From NCBI RefSeq assembly GCF_023078275.1, contig NC_062974.1, forward strand, positions 25,084,110-25,148,109: a stretch of 64,000 nucleotides of DNA, in the 5' to 3' direction. Shown in pieces: positions 30,100 to 43,080 of the stretch. The notes under the pieces are model-generated. The model did no database searches, had not been told where the DNA came from, and saw only the letters and a program-made list of their open reading frames with translations. How positions within the stretch are numbered: position 1 is the stretch's first letter; the number at the start of each line of letters is the position of its first letter. The DNA is from Leguminivora glycinivorella. Taxonomy: Eukaryota > Arthropoda > Insecta > Lepidoptera > Tortricidae. Made by a program: the position numbers and the translations under genes.

Positions 30100-33000
30100 T
30101 AGCCTAGCCGAAGTGACAAAACGCGCCATTGCTTTTGTAACGCAGTTCATTATTTGTCGTTTCTGCATATGAGTATCGTTACAAAATGTATTCGCAAATC
30201 TGAAATTGCTTCCTTTTGGATATGGGAGTTTTTTTTGAAGTAATAAGCACTAGGACTCTTTGGATATAATAAAGAAATAAGTCAAACAGAGATAAGTATA
30301 ATAAAGAAATAAGTCAACTAAAATCAACAGCACCTTATACAAGCCAGTATTTGACTATCTTCCAGCTACGGATCTTCAAATTATCTCGAATCTATGTTCC
30401 AAGTATAGGTCTTCACATTACAGCAAAATGAAATTCCATTCTACCCTAAGTCATCCCCTGTGCGGTTGCATGCACTCGCACTCCGCTTTGTGATATCAAA
30501 GCATGTTAAAATTATAACCCAGTTTAGCTAAGAATTCACCTGGTGCCCGTATATTTGCCGTTTTAGACCTTAGCTTAAACGTTATGTTTTGACGAAAACT
30601 TTAGCTCGAAATTACTGCACTTGTATGGAAAATCTTTAAAGAGCAAAGAGAGAATTTAGTGCTAAGAATTAAAATTTTGTGGGAAAGGTGTTACGGCGAA
30701 TCGATGATTTTTATTTATATAATATGTTATTTTTACGTAAAATTAAATCATCATGTTATTTATTCACATAATTATTTTCGAAAACGGGACTTTGATCAAT
30801 CGTATCAAAATTAACTCCTAAACACAAAGATGAGTAGATACATAAAGTAATTCTTTCCATTTGCCTACTTATTTATTTAAATTTACTCGTCACAGGTCAA
30901 GTTTGTGTCGATTTTTATTTTATAAGACTGTATCGTTAAGTATGAGGACAACTTTGAGTAGCCGTATTTATTTGCTATTATATTTTTTTCTTAAAACAAG
31001 ACATAGGCTTAATAAGGCACATAATAAGGTTCACATTTTGTCCTAGAAACTCGACGTAAAGCAAGTGGTTTAGACAGTATTGACTTAATCCTCCCGAGTA
31101 ACAATTACGATTCCGGACAAATGCTATTAGAAAATTCACAAAGTGCGTAAAAAACGATACGATTGCGAAAAAAATTGTACTGTGTGAACCTCAACGACAT
31201 ATGATCCACAAAGCAGAATATCTGGACATAGTCTAGCCATAGTTATTTTTAAGAAATAAAGTTCAGGATCTGTGTATGGCGGCCATTTAGAGAATGTGGC
31301 ATGGTGCTTCCTCTAACTCCGACTTTGATGTCGAATTTAACTATCATACACTGTTTATATCGATTTGGTTTAGGCACTGTTCAAACACCGTGAATGTCAA
31401 TTAGACTTTGGCCTATGGCTAATTTTTTTATCTGTTTCTCTCATCCTGCTTGCATCAAAAATTTACGACAATCCGGAACGTTGCTCAAAATAGCGTTTTT
31501 TTTTAATTATATAAATTCACCGCATTTATTCTGCAAGTACCCAATTGAAAAACCATGAAGAGGACTCTTAAAGAATATATTTTGGCAGCATATTAACCTT
31601 TGTTTGTTGAAATCGTGCAAACAGTCATTGAAATATTCTCAAATTAAGCCAGATAGGGGTTGTCCGAAATTTATTTGCTAGACCTTAATGAAAGTACCAT
31701 AAAGTCTCTAAAATAAAATAAAAATTAGACCTTCTTATATCAAATAGTGCTTACCAATACCTTCAGATCATACTCTCGGAACAGAATAATATAAAATTAT
31801 GCACATGTCAACATTTAGACGAGGTTTGTTTTGTCCTTATACTTATCGATACAGTCCTTATTCTAAGCAACGATGGAATTAAATAAATATACATTTGTAT
31901 ATGGAGGTTAATATCGTATACCATTTGTTTTGTGATATTTTCAACCAATAACCTTCACCACCTACCACGAATTACACTAGAGCAGTGACACTACGTGACA
32001 AGCCGCCATACTGCGACCACTAACAAATAAACACACTGAAATAACATCGTGTACAAAATTCGCTAATTATTGTTTACGTTGTTACATTCAGATGTAAACT
32101 GGGCCACTAAACAAGTGTACAATCAACAAAACAGATGTGAATACAGCCAAATTGCCGAAATATAAACTTTATTGTACAGGGCCCCCCACATCTAGCGTCT
32201 CGCAAGCGTAGCGTCGGTCGGGCCGACTGTACGGAAAAGCCTCACGCCGTGACGCCGTGTATTCATAGTTCTGTTGTTGACTGTACAAAAGACGTTCCGT
32301 AGCGTAAGGCCACTGGCTCTGTCGCTCTAAGGAAAAGCGATAGAGATATACAGCGGTGTATGGAGCGTCGAAGTGTGAACTCTTGGTTATAGGGTCGATA
32401 ACTCGACAGAGCACATGATTGACGCGAGATTATGTCATCGCGAGATGATTTCCCGTCCTTATATAATTAGAAAAAGACGTGTGATATAATGTTGCGACAA
32501 TGATTTGCTAACCCTGCAGGGATATATCTGCGTACAGTCCTCATGGCGTCATATATTATGTAGAACACATTCACTGCTAGCGCTACGCGCTCGTAGCGAG
32601 TAAAGCGCCTACGGGCCAACCCTTTATTTCACGGTGTATGTCTTTTTAGAAGTAACCTTCTGGTTCACTTTCTCGATACACTTTCGATGACATTCTCACT
32701 AGCGAGTAACGTATCCTGAACTCATGGTAGCTGTACTTGATTTGACAGATATAATAGTTATTTTCTCTTGTTTAAGGTATATCCACACCAACACGCCTTA
32801 ATCTTTAACTAACCATAATTATAGGTCTTTTCTTGTTGCCATGGCAATAATGCCCTTGATTTGAGAGCAAAGCGACATTTTATCATGATGTTCCTATTAC
32901 TGTCAAATCACATAATACATCGTTTCGAAGATTTTATTGACTTGGAAACACAGTCAACTGTACCAACAATGGTTGCCATAGCAACATCTGTAGGTTACTA

Positions 33001-33220
33001 CGTAACCTTCTAGTGTATTTCCACAAGGTCTGCTGGGTAGACATACCATTACAAACTTAATGAGAACAAGTTGATACTATCTACCAGTTAGTAAATGTGT
33101 ACTTATAGCTAGTTTATTAACGGTTAGTTTACGCTTAGTCTTTTTACAAAATGTTCAATGTTTTTACAATGAGGGTTTTCTAAATCGTTTTATTCGCCAG
33201 GAGACGAAACTGAGGCGCCA
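30100..33220. other. 3.1 kb without recognisable genes
   Basis: AT-rich. A short direct duplication TATAATAAAGAAATAAGTCA occurs at 30267 and 30298. A segment at 32305-32350 (GGCTCTGTCGCTCTAAGG, AGCGATAGAGATA) resembles the core of MITE family A. No coding frame has support. Confidence 0.4.
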
Positions 33221-33227
33221 GGTGCCG

Positions 33228-33376
33228 TATCCGAATGGCATTTCTGCGACGCGAAACGAAAACGAAACGCCGCGAAAGGTAGACTAGTCTGGCTCTGTCG
33301 CGCCAATACGCAAGAGCGATAGAGGTAGATATCTACGAGCGTTTCGTTTCGTGAGCATTTGTGCCATTCAGCTACG
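33228..33376. mobile_element. MITE family A, copy 3
   Basis: TATCCGAATGGCATTTCTGC to GTGCCATTCAGCTACG, with the same core as copy 1 in the same orientation. Confidence 0.85.
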
Positions 33377-33557
33377 TCTTTCGTCTTTCTTTCGGACTTC
33401 AAAATCCACCAATGAAATAAATGATGTGCACGATTTTACGGTATTTATTGCCATTTGATTTTTCTAAAAAAGCCACAGGATCCATGTGGCTACATGGGCC
33501 CTACGTAAAATTGTATCATTACGGCAGACTCAGTCTGTTAGTTTGACCATAGACTAA

Positions 33558-33684
33558 GGGCCGGTTGCATCAAACCGTCTGTCACCGTTAAAGCGTTCGT
33601 AAAATTTTATTGTATGGGAAGTTTCATAGACGTCTGCTGCGTGACGATGATGTGTCTGTCAAATGTGGTTGATGCAACTGGCCC
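33558..33684. mobile_element. MITE family C, copy 1, TAA duplication
   Basis: GGGCCGGTTGCATCAAAC to TTGATGCAACTGGCCC, flanked by TAA (33555-33557, 33685-33687). The second copy, 57983-58110, is about 90% identical. Confidence 0.88.
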
Positions 33685-33695
33685 TAAATATAAGA

Positions 33696-33957
33696 AGATC
33701 ATGCCATCCCATACATTAAAATGCGACCGCCTAAGAACGAGCATAGATGGCGCCATAAAAAAAATTGTCTTGTAGCTTTCGATTAACTTGCAGATGGCGT
33801 TAAGTGTCACTTTTGACATAGATTTATGGCTCGAAAGGGACACTTAACGCCAATCTACAAATAATCGATGGCAAGGCATTTTTTGTGGCTCCATCTATGT
33901 GTAGTGTATGCACGTTCTTAGACGGTTGCAATTTAACGTATGGGATGGTATGATCTA
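33696..33957. mobile_element. MITE with arms of about 110 bp
   Basis: AGATCATGCCATCCCATAC (about 33698) is mirrored by GTATGGGATGGTATGATCT (about 33939-33957). The pairing continues inward through CTAAGAACG / CGTTCTTAG and GGCGTTAAGTGTC / GACACTTAACGCC. It starts 12 bp after the family C element. Confidence 0.8.
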
Positions 33958-34111
33958 TGGTTTGACAGTAAATGGTGATGTAAAAATGTATGACGATCAA
34001 ATATTAAATGTGAAATTTGTTAAATTATGTTTATAATATATCAGAAAAGAACAGAACATGACACTTTAGTATCAACATGCACCAAAATGACAGACCGGTC
34101 AGTGTCCGTAA

Positions 34112-34235
34112 GGGCCCTTGCACCACGTGGGTTGTCAACTGTCAAATTCCTCATAAAATGGTGGGTTAACCTTGGGTTGACCCACCATTGGGTTAACCTT
34201 GGGTTAACCCTCCATTTTCGGTGGTGCAAGTGGCC
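34112..34235. mobile_element. MITE family B, copy 2
   Basis: GGGCCCTTGCACCACG to GGTGGTGCAAGTGGCC. Internally GGGTTAACCTTGGGTT is repeated, an expansion absent from copy 1. Confidence 0.85.
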
Positions 34236-34470
34236 TTAATTAGTTTGTAAAATATATTTTGTTTTGACCTATTATGTACAATTGGATTTTATTATTATTT
34301 ATGACATTACTCAGTGTTTTCGACCATTTTACAGGTATCGGCAACCTTTTGGTGATTTAATAAAAATACATACCTCTAACGACATTAGAACTAGTGTTAG
34401 AATTTTCAATTTTAAAAACAGTTGTAGTAATATCATATTTACAATCACCGAGGGTGACATATAGGTATAT

Positions 34471-34549
34471 TTAACCCTTAAATGCATGGCCTTGACAAAA
34501 ATTTATTAAAAAATTTAAATTTTGTCATTACTATGCATAAATGGGTTAA
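34471..34549. repeat. 79-bp hairpin, MITE-like
   Basis: TTAACCCTTAAATGCAT is mirrored by ATGCATAAATGGGTTAA, and the stem continues with TTGACAAAAATTTA / TAAATTTTGTCA. Confidence 0.75.
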
Positions 34550-34559
34550 ATTAAAATAA

Positions 34560-35090
34560 ATAAATAACATTTCGTATCTAAAATCGAACTTGAAACTTTG
34601 CGAACTTACGCTAGTGCTCAAGTATAATATACATAACTTATATCTAGGTCATAAAATGTATTCCTTAACAGACTTAATCTATAGAAATTAATAACTATAT
34701 CGGGCTTTGTATTGGCAAGACAGTCTGTGCCAATATAATAAAAGTTCCTTCTAAGTATTTTGGTAAACGATGGTACTATCTTTTTACTGATTAACTCGCA
34801 TTCGTCGCCTTCTCACGTCGTTCAATGTTTAAAGGTTTAAACTGGATCTCTAGTAGGTATAAGTTTCATTTAAAAACTTAACGTAAGAGGTACGAATTGC
34901 ATATAAGCCAGAACCATTTTGTTTGTATAGAGAACTATACATACGTAGTATGAAGGGCCGGGACACCCACAGCTCTGCGGTGACAGAACACGTATTGGAT
35001 TCGGACACGACGCACTATGTAAGATTTGATAGGGTAAACAGAAGTTGAGCAATCTGTTTCCGCTTGGCGCGCTGCAGGCCTATGATGCTT
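34560..35090. other. No gene recognised
   Basis: AT-rich non-coding sequence. Confidence 0.4.
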
Positions 35091-35092
35091 GC

Positions 35093-35194
35093 AATTTTAT
35101 CAATTATCTACGTGGATAAAGCGCGATCACATTTTGGCAAGTATGTCAGTGTCGGAGTGACAGATGTCTTATCCACGTTGATAAGTGATAAAAT
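35093..35194. mobile_element. 102-bp MITE with 26-nt inverted ends
   Basis: ATTTTATCAATTATCTACGT then GGATAA is mirrored by TTATCC then ACGTTGATAAGTGATAAAAT (24 of 26 positions). Confidence 0.8.
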
Positions 35195-35577
35195 CGAAAG
35201 AACGATTTATCAATATAAATTGATAATTAACGAAATGCGTACGTGACAATTACTTACACGTGAAATTCTGGTATTAGCTATGGCAAATAGGCTGAAAAAA
35301 AATAAGAAATATTTTTTTTTCCCTTATTAATAACGTCAAAAATAGTAAAGAGAGATCATAAAATATTAATCAAAGTAAATATGTTAATTGAAGTTAAACC
35401 TTTTAAATATTCCTTTTTCAAGTGAAAACTGTTTTCAGAAATACACCAAAACCATTTTTTATGCATGCCGTTTATATCTTCGTACGGCCAGGTACGCAAA
35501 CACGATAAATTATCGTTAAAGTTATTGCCTGCGCGTTTTACTGTACTGGCCAATAATGCGAGTATATCACCTTATGA

Positions 35578-35816
35578 TGTATTATAGGACATTCTTACAC
35601 AGATTGACTGAAGCCCACAGTAAGCTCAAGAAGGCCTGTGTTGTGGGTACTCAGACAACTATATATATAATATATAAATACTTATATACATAGGAAACAT
35701 CCATGACTCAGGAACAAATATCTGTGCTCATCACACAAATAAATGCCCTTACCGGGATTCGAACCCGGGACCGCGGTGTAGCAGGCAGGTTCACTACCGA
35801 CTGCGCCAGACCGGTA
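35578..35816 (-). mobile_element. tRNA-derived SINE (family S), copy 1
   Basis: The minus strand begins with a tRNA-like head: ACCGGTCTGGCGCAGTCGGT (A box TGGCGCAGTCGG) and CCCGGGTTCGAATCCCGGTA (B box). Then come GGGCATTTATTTGTGTGATG and CCTGAGTCATGGATG, and the body ends CAATCTGTGTAAGAATGTCC. The head alone looks like a tRNA, but the long conserved body and the second copy at 58228-58456 make it a SINE. Confidence 0.88.
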
Positions 35817-35819
35817 TGT

Positions 35820-37710
35820 ATATGTTCAGGCTTTGTGTATTTTCGAATCGATATTGTATCGAGAAAATTCTTTGTTCCATTGTGTTAGATTTTATTTGAT
35901 GAAAAAATTACACGTAATATCAAGTACACAAAACGATCATAGGAGATAGATCATAGGTTTAATTTTAAGGTAAGTAACGTTTTATGCCCTGAATTGTGGT
36001 TCATATTTATCTCCTCAGAATGTGAAACTCTGCAATCTAAGCCCAATTTTATCAAAAAAAAAAAACCTAGAAATCCGCTCTTATAATGAACCTGTTTTAT
36101 AGTGCGTAAAAAAAAGGTTTAACTCCTAGATACAAAGATTTTGGACAAATAAAGCTGTCTGAACGATTTGAAAGTTGTTTGAAAGCTACATTCAATTACG
36201 AAAAATCTCCAGAGAGCTCTAAGAAGAATCAATCCATAACTAGCAATTTCATCCAACAAGTGCTAATCCAATTTAGAAAGTCCGATGAAACATTGCTGTC
36301 TAGAGAGTGGACAATGAAAAGATAAGGTGTAAGTGAGACAGGAGATAGGCGGTCCCCTTCTGTCGCTAGGATCTGTGCCAATAAGCGTCTAAATTTAAGG
36401 TGATGAAAACGACGGCCGTATAATGTAGAAAAAGGTTAAGTACCTCTGTCTTTTGAACCTAATTGTAACTGGTTGTGTGCTTAGTTGTTTATTGATTTAG
36501 CTCCACAGTAAGATGAGCAGACTTGGGTACACACTAGCTTTATCAGGATTCGAACCCGAGACTTCCTTTTTGAATGAATTCGAATTTAGCCGGACGCGAT
36601 CTGTTTTCGATATGATTTGCACGTAATGCCACGTAATATAATTAAACGCATAAATGTAACATTAGCAATAAGGTTTTTTTCAGTTTTTTTTTCTTTGTCC
36701 TTTATTTATTTTACACAGAGAACCTCCTATAGAGTGGCAGTCTTGTATATTTGGTTCGCGATACGAGTCACCAGTGTTTGGGGTGCGAGGAGCGGGCGGG
36801 GAATGTGTTAAGCGCGCTGTGATTGGCCGTTTCAAGGACGGCGGGCAGTCGCGCCAGATGAAAAGGGACAGAAGTATGACTGTCCCTCTACTGACGCGTA
36901 AGTGGCCAATGTAAGTTGACCTATGCCGGCTCTGAATAAATTATAAATATGACTTATTTGTGGAATGTAATGCCGTCTGTTTTTAAATTTGAGCTTCTTG
37001 TTACCTTTCCACACCATTTCACACTACAGGTGGACATCTTTAAGGCATCAAAATACCCTTTTCCAATTTTTTTGTGCGAAAAACACGCGCTGCTTTCGGG
37101 TCTGTTACTTGGTCGATACTGATCGGGCACGGCGAGCGCCCGCGCTTATATCAGTGCAAATACTAGGAAGGCTGGCGACCGCGAGTCGTCTTGTAATAGA
37201 TGTCTATAGGGGTTGGTCTGTGTTATTTTACTTCTTAAATTATACTTATTCTTATACTTTCAGTATGCATACAAACAGACCCGCCCCAACGCGCGATACG
37301 TCGTAATAAAAAAAGCTCCTCACTGTCCATTAAACCAAGCTTTTTAGCAAAACAGTATGGCGTACCATATAACTTACCGACTTCCACTGCCAAGTAGACT
37401 AAAGGGGCGACTGCTTTTAATTCTTGGCAGAGCCCCAACTGAGCTTTCATAATCAATTAATAAAATACTCAGCTAATTAAGTTTACTGACTCAAATCGTT
37501 GGAATCCATTTTGGTAGTGCCTATTTAATTTTATCGGGCTTAAAAAGGTTTTGGGAAAACATGGATGAGCTGTTTTAATTTTATTTTATTACAAATGCCA
37601 AAATGAAACATGGTAGTGTGTCTACTTCATTCGTTAGTATAACAAAGTTTTGAACTTTTCATGTCTGTCTTTGGTGTGGACCATAAACAGCAGAAAATAG
37701 CGTAAACTGA
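35820..37710. other. No gene recognised; one SINE-like head
   Basis: CAGGATTCGAACCCGAGACT at 36546-36565 is a minus-strand B box in tRNA context. The rest is non-coding; a frame at 36989-37306 has no known motif. Confidence 0.4.
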
Positions 37711-37715
37711 AATAT

Positions 37716-38158
37716 GTATACGCTGTGGGCCTGAATAACCCGAAAGATTATTAAAATCCACCACACACTTTTGATGTGAAGACAAACAAAAAATTATATT
37801 TGAAAAAAAAAAAAATGTTTTTTTTTACTACTTTTGAATTTATTTTCAAATTAAAAGTAAATAAAACTGGCATTTAAAATGAGTTGTGTTGTTTTTTTCT
37901 AAAAACCTCATTTATAGGTTTACTCGTACTTCTTACTTTTTGACATCTATCAATGAGGATAGTGAGAATATTCTCCATAACAAACAAACAAATCAAAAAG
38001 GCCTTATGTACTGAGTAACTATAAGATTTTTTTTTCATTGGCAAGAACTCTGAAACTCAGGCAATATCCAGAAAAGTTTATATGACATTATAGTCTCTAA
38101 ATGTGCTCAGGAATACATTGTTAAAATCTTTCGGGTTATTAAGTCCCACGGTGTATAC
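37716..38158. mobile_element. 443-bp MITE with about 35-nt inverted ends
   Basis: GTATACGCTGTGGGCCTGAA then TAACCCGAAAGATT is mirrored by AATCTTTCGGGTTATTAAGT then CCCACGGTGTATAC. Confidence 0.8.
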
Positions 38159-38164
38159 ACTAAA

Positions 38165-38245
38165 GTTCACTGGCGGCTGAGCCGGGAATCGAAGCCGGAT
38201 CTTTCACTTACGCAAATAACGTCCTTACCACCCACTACCCGCCAC
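38165..38245 (-). mobile_element. tRNA-like SINE head or tRNA pseudogene
   Basis: The minus strand has a D-arm-like TAGTGGGTGGTAAGGACG and GATCCGGCTTCGATTCCCGG. The length is near that of a tRNA, but acceptor pairing is not convincing, so I do not call a tRNA gene. Confidence 0.45.
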
Positions 38246-38324
38246 TACAGTATAATAAAGAGTACTATCGTACAGTATGGCCACTCCCGCTCCCCGCTGA
38301 AAGTGCCGCCCACCCCCTCTCGGT

Positions 38325-38455
38325 TACCTCACAGTTACCGCCTGTCAAAAACGCGAACAGTCGACCTGCCATATGTCACTCATACAAGCATGGTACGATA
38401 GTACGCGCGTTAACCTACACGAGCTTAGACTGTGTGCTAGGAACGCGCCTCTTTC
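38325..38455 (+). repeat. Dispersed repeat, copy 2 (of 7912-8062)
   Basis: GGTTACCTCACAGTTACCGC, CAGTCGACCTG, then ACGAGCTTAGACTGTGTGCT. Opposite orientation to copy 1. Confidence 0.65.
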
Positions 38456-38639
38456 ATACATATATTTGATCGTCAGTGTCCGAGGTGTGCCGCCACTGCG
38501 GCATCCTTCCCAAATTATGTGGTGTTTGTTTCCATATATAAAGACCTTCTATCTGTTAGCACCAAAATTACGGCAATATTATCTCAAGAATACGAGGAAC
38601 AAGATTCATCAAACACATGACCCAGATTACTAGACTGTA

Positions 38640-39335
38640 AACGTTGAATTAACTATTAATAAACGGTAAATTAGAGCGACAGGTGATACGGGGTGGTGAG
38701 CGGAAAATGTAATCAAATCATACCGGTTAATTCAGACTAACTTTAAACACGTGGAGCGCGAGCGGAATGTGATTACTCGCAGATGAATTTGAGGTTCGCG
38801 TTCCAGATGGTTTAAGCGTTACTAGATTAGTCAAGCCAATTTAGAGTGTATCTAAGGTACGAGTAAGTCTAACCATAGAGGAATAAGTTAGGGAAGAGTA
38901 GTAACTCCATACATCAGTAAATGCGGGTTATTTGTATAGGCATAGTTAACATCTAGCGAAAATCACGCGTCAATCACGCATCAAGTAGCGTGAATTATTA
39001 TTCTGTTTGTGTCTTATTTTGTTGATGACAGAGTGCCTTGTGATGTTGTGTTACTTTTTTGATTAAATAAATAAATCATACAATTTTAAAGTTGAAACTT
39101 TGAAGCACAGATTTTGGTGATCGCACGACTCGCGTTTGGGTAAGGGAATAACGCCTTGACTAACAGATCCCAATATGTTCCATCTAAGTTATTAACGTAT
39201 TCGTAATTATAACGTACGACTACGTAGAATTCATTTTATTAATTGTGTCAGATCAAAAATCAAGTTAAAATGTTGATGATAATTTAAATCAATAATTCAA
39301 TTTTCCAAATAAAAATCGATGAAGTATACAAATGT
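38640..39335. other. No gene recognised
   Basis: AT-rich non-coding sequence. Confidence 0.4.
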
Positions 39336-39339
39336 ACTT

Positions 39340-39660
39340 GAGCATTTCTTTTTTTTTGCCACTTTTATGAAGTGTGATATTTTTGAAAAAAAAAATACTA
39401 TTTCTACTCAGAATTACTAGCCTTTTCAATCCTAGTAGTTAAAAAAATTGTCCCATACGATTTTTGCTTATTTTGTTACCATTTTCCGTACATGTTGTAT
39501 GGGGTAACAAAAGAGGAAAGTAACAAAAATGTATGGAAATTCTGGGACACTTTTTGTCTCCCAGTGTGATTGAAAGTACTCGTGATTCTGAGTACAATTG
39601 ACCTAAAATTTCCTAAAACAATAAAAAAAAAATATTGGCAAAAAAAAAAGAAATGCTCAC
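39340..39660. mobile_element. MITE with 22-nt inverted ends
   Basis: GAGCATTTC followed by a T tract and GCC is mirrored by GGC, an A tract and GAAATGCTC. Inner segments TACTCAGAATTACTAG and CTCGTGATTCTGAGTA also pair. Related to the MITE at 28286-28845. Confidence 0.8.
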
Positions 39661-42600
39661 TTAGTCCTGGAAAATATAGAATTTTTGCTTTGCAGTCAAG
39701 ACAATTTCATTATTTAGGTAAATTATTTTAAAAATGTCTATTTATCTATCCATGTTTTGAAGATGAAATTGTTGTCTTATGTGAAATTATTAAATGGTGA
39801 TAATTGGTAAAGCGCATGGCGTGTGGCGGAATTGTCTCAAATACTCGTAATATTCGGAGGTGCTGAATCCGTAAAATTTAAAGTGTTCCTAGCGAATACA
39901 TAGTGGTACCTATTTAGTCAGGGACCAAACGACCTCTTTTACAAAAAGTCGTCGACATCTCTTCTAAATACCTAAAACAGGTATGGATGTGTTCCTCGTT
40001 ATCTCCAGATTACGAATTGACCTGTTTTAGTTTAAGGAGGGGGGGACGGGTTGAGAAAAAGGGGGAGAAAGATGGCGGCCGACCATCATAGATATTTATT
40101 CACATCTCGAGTCCTATGGCACCAATCTGTTCGTGCAAGGTGTCGTTTGAAAGCTTATTAAACCTACTTTAATTGTTTTTAAATAACTATACTCATAAAA
40201 GTAACCGTTTACGAAATATTTGAAAATATGTGTTTTTTTATCGCGCATTAATTGCACAAGTACTAGAAAAAATGCGTCTAACTCAATAAACAATAACTTT
40301 ACCGCAATAGATGTTATTATAAAATTTTCGCGTCTATTCATGCTCTTTCTAAAAATATAAGTTTCATTGGTATATGATAATATATAACCATGTAATTACG
40401 AATTTGGTTTAGCAGGAGTCACTCTGCCCGGTCGCAGAAATGGGCGCTGACCGTAGTAAAGTATTCAATATTTTTGAGGTCCTATTTTACGGATCCATAT
40501 GCGAGAGGTATCGTTTCAAAGCTAATTAAACCTACTATATTTTTTTATAAATAACTATAATCATAAAGGTAGCTGTTTAGAAAATATTTGAAAATATGTG
40601 TTTTATAGACCATGAGTCGCACAAGTACCTACTGGTAAAAAAGGCTTCTTAATCAATAAACAACAACTTTCCGGAATTGATGTTAGTATAAGATTTACGC
40701 GGAATTTCGTGTGCTTTCTAATAACATAAGTTTTATTGGTGTATGATATTATATAACCAAGTAATTACAAATATGGTTAAGTAGGGGCCACAGCGCCCGG
40801 CCACGTATGGATGCTGACCGTCGCCAAATTTTCTATATTTTTCAGATACTATTTTATTTAACAGGAATCTTTTGAAAGCATATTATGCGTACTATCATTG
40901 GTTCTCAATAATTTTAGTTGTAACTGTAGTATAGCTAACAAAATATTTGAAAATATGCATTGGAACCGACGTGAGTAAAACATGCTTCTAGCTCAATGAA
41001 TTATATTTTTTCCGCAATTGATATAATAACAAAATAAACGGCGAAATGTAGGACCTTTTCAAATAATAAGTTTTGTCAGTATTGCATAAAGAATTAATGT
41101 TAATTTATCCATCATACTCACTGCGCACCGTCATATACATGGATGACCATTTTCGTTGCCGTTTTCATAATTTTTAAGATTGTATCTTGGTGCATGACCA
41201 ATAAACAATAACTTTACCGCAAATAATGTTATGATAAGATTTACAGGACATTTCATATGCTTTCTAAAAATATAAGTTTTATTGATGTATGATATTATAC
41301 AACCAAGTAATTACGAATTTGGTTTAGCAGGTGTCACTGCACCCCCGTGACGTAAATAGGTGCTAACCGTCGCCTAATTTTATGTATTTCTCAGATCCTA
41401 TTTTAGCGATCAATTTGTGAGAGGTATCATTTGAAAGCATATTATGCGTACTATCGTTACTTTTTAATAATTTTAGTCGTAATTGTAGAAGTTTACAAAA
41501 TATTTGACAATATGTGTATTTTTACTGTATATGAATAGCATTCGCACTGATACGAGTGAAACATGCTTCTAGCTCAATAAATTATATTTTTCCGCAATTG
41601 ATATAATAACGAAATGAACCGCAAAATGTATGGCCTTTACAAAAAATGAGTTTTGTTAGATTTGCTTAAACAATTAATGTTAATTTGTCCACCATACCCA
41701 CTGCGCACGGTCAATCGTCATATAAACGGATGTCCCCCGCCGTTGCCTTAATTTCTTCATCATTTTACAGATTTTATTTTACTGATCAATTAAGTATATA
41801 AGTAAATTCGATACGTGATAGATTATATTTATTATGAATATACGATTAGTGAAATAAAATCTGAAAAATCATGAAAAAAGGCAACGACGGTGGACATCCA
41901 TTTATATGATGGTGCGCAGTAGGTGAGCTGAACAAATTCAAATAAATTGTTTATGCAATACAAACCAAACTTATTTTTTGTGTAAGTCATACATTTTCCG
42001 TTTATTTTGTTATTATTTCAATTGCGGAAAACTATAATTTATTGAGCTAGAAGCGTGTCTTATCAATGCCAATGCTATTCATGCACAGTAAAATACACAT
42101 ATTACTAATCAAATATTTTGTAAACTTCTACAGTTTCGACTTGAAATATTAGAAATAAAGATAGTACGCATAATATGCTTTCAAATGATACCTCTCACAA
42201 ATTTATCAGTAAAATAGGATCTGAGTAACGTAGAAAATTTGGCGACGTCAGTCAGCACCCAATATCGTGACAGGGCGCAGTGACACCTGCTAAACCAAAT
42301 TCGTAATTACTTGGTCATATATTATCATACACCAATAAAACTTATATTTTTAGAAAGCGCATGAAATTTCGCGTAAATTTTATACTAACATTAATTGCGG
42401 TAAAGTTATAGTTTATTAAGTTAGAAGCATTTTTTATCTGTATATGTGCAACTCGTGCTCGAAAAAAAAACTCATGTTTTCAAATATTTTGTAAACAGCT
42501 ACCTTTATAACTATAGTTATTCAAAAATAATTATAGTAGGTTTAATTTTCTTTCAAATGATACCTCTTACATATGGATCCGTAAAATAAGAACTTAAAAA

Positions 42601-43080
42601 TATTGAATACTTTACTACGGTCAGCGCTCATTTTTATGCGACCAGCGGAGTGACCACTACGAAACAAAATTCGTAATTTAATGGTTATATTATCACTTAC
42701 CAATAAAACTTATATTTTTAGAAAGCTCATGAATAGTCGCGTAAATTTTATAATAACATCAATTGCGGTAACGTTATTGTTTATTGACTTAGAAGCATTT
42801 TTTACCAGTACTTGTGCGATTCATGCTCGATAAAAAACACATATTTTCAAATATTATGTAAACAGCTACTTTTAATACTATAGTTATGTGTAAACAATTA
42901 TAGTAGGTTTAATTATCTTTCAAACGATACCTCTCACATATGGATCCGTAAAATAAGACCTCAAAAATATTGAATACTTTACTACGGTCAGCGCCCGTTT
43001 ATGCGACCTGGAGGATAACCCCTGCCAAACAAAATTCTTAATTATATGGTTATATATTATCATATACCAATGAAACTTAT

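Noticed and set aside
35745..35816. tRNA gene on the minus strand
   Set aside because: The head has A and B boxes, but it is followed by a long conserved SINE body that recurs with the same head at 58228-58456.
36989..37306. 105-codon plus-strand frame as a gene
   Set aside because: No recognisable motif, no codon bias apparent by eye, and surrounding sequence looks repetitive.
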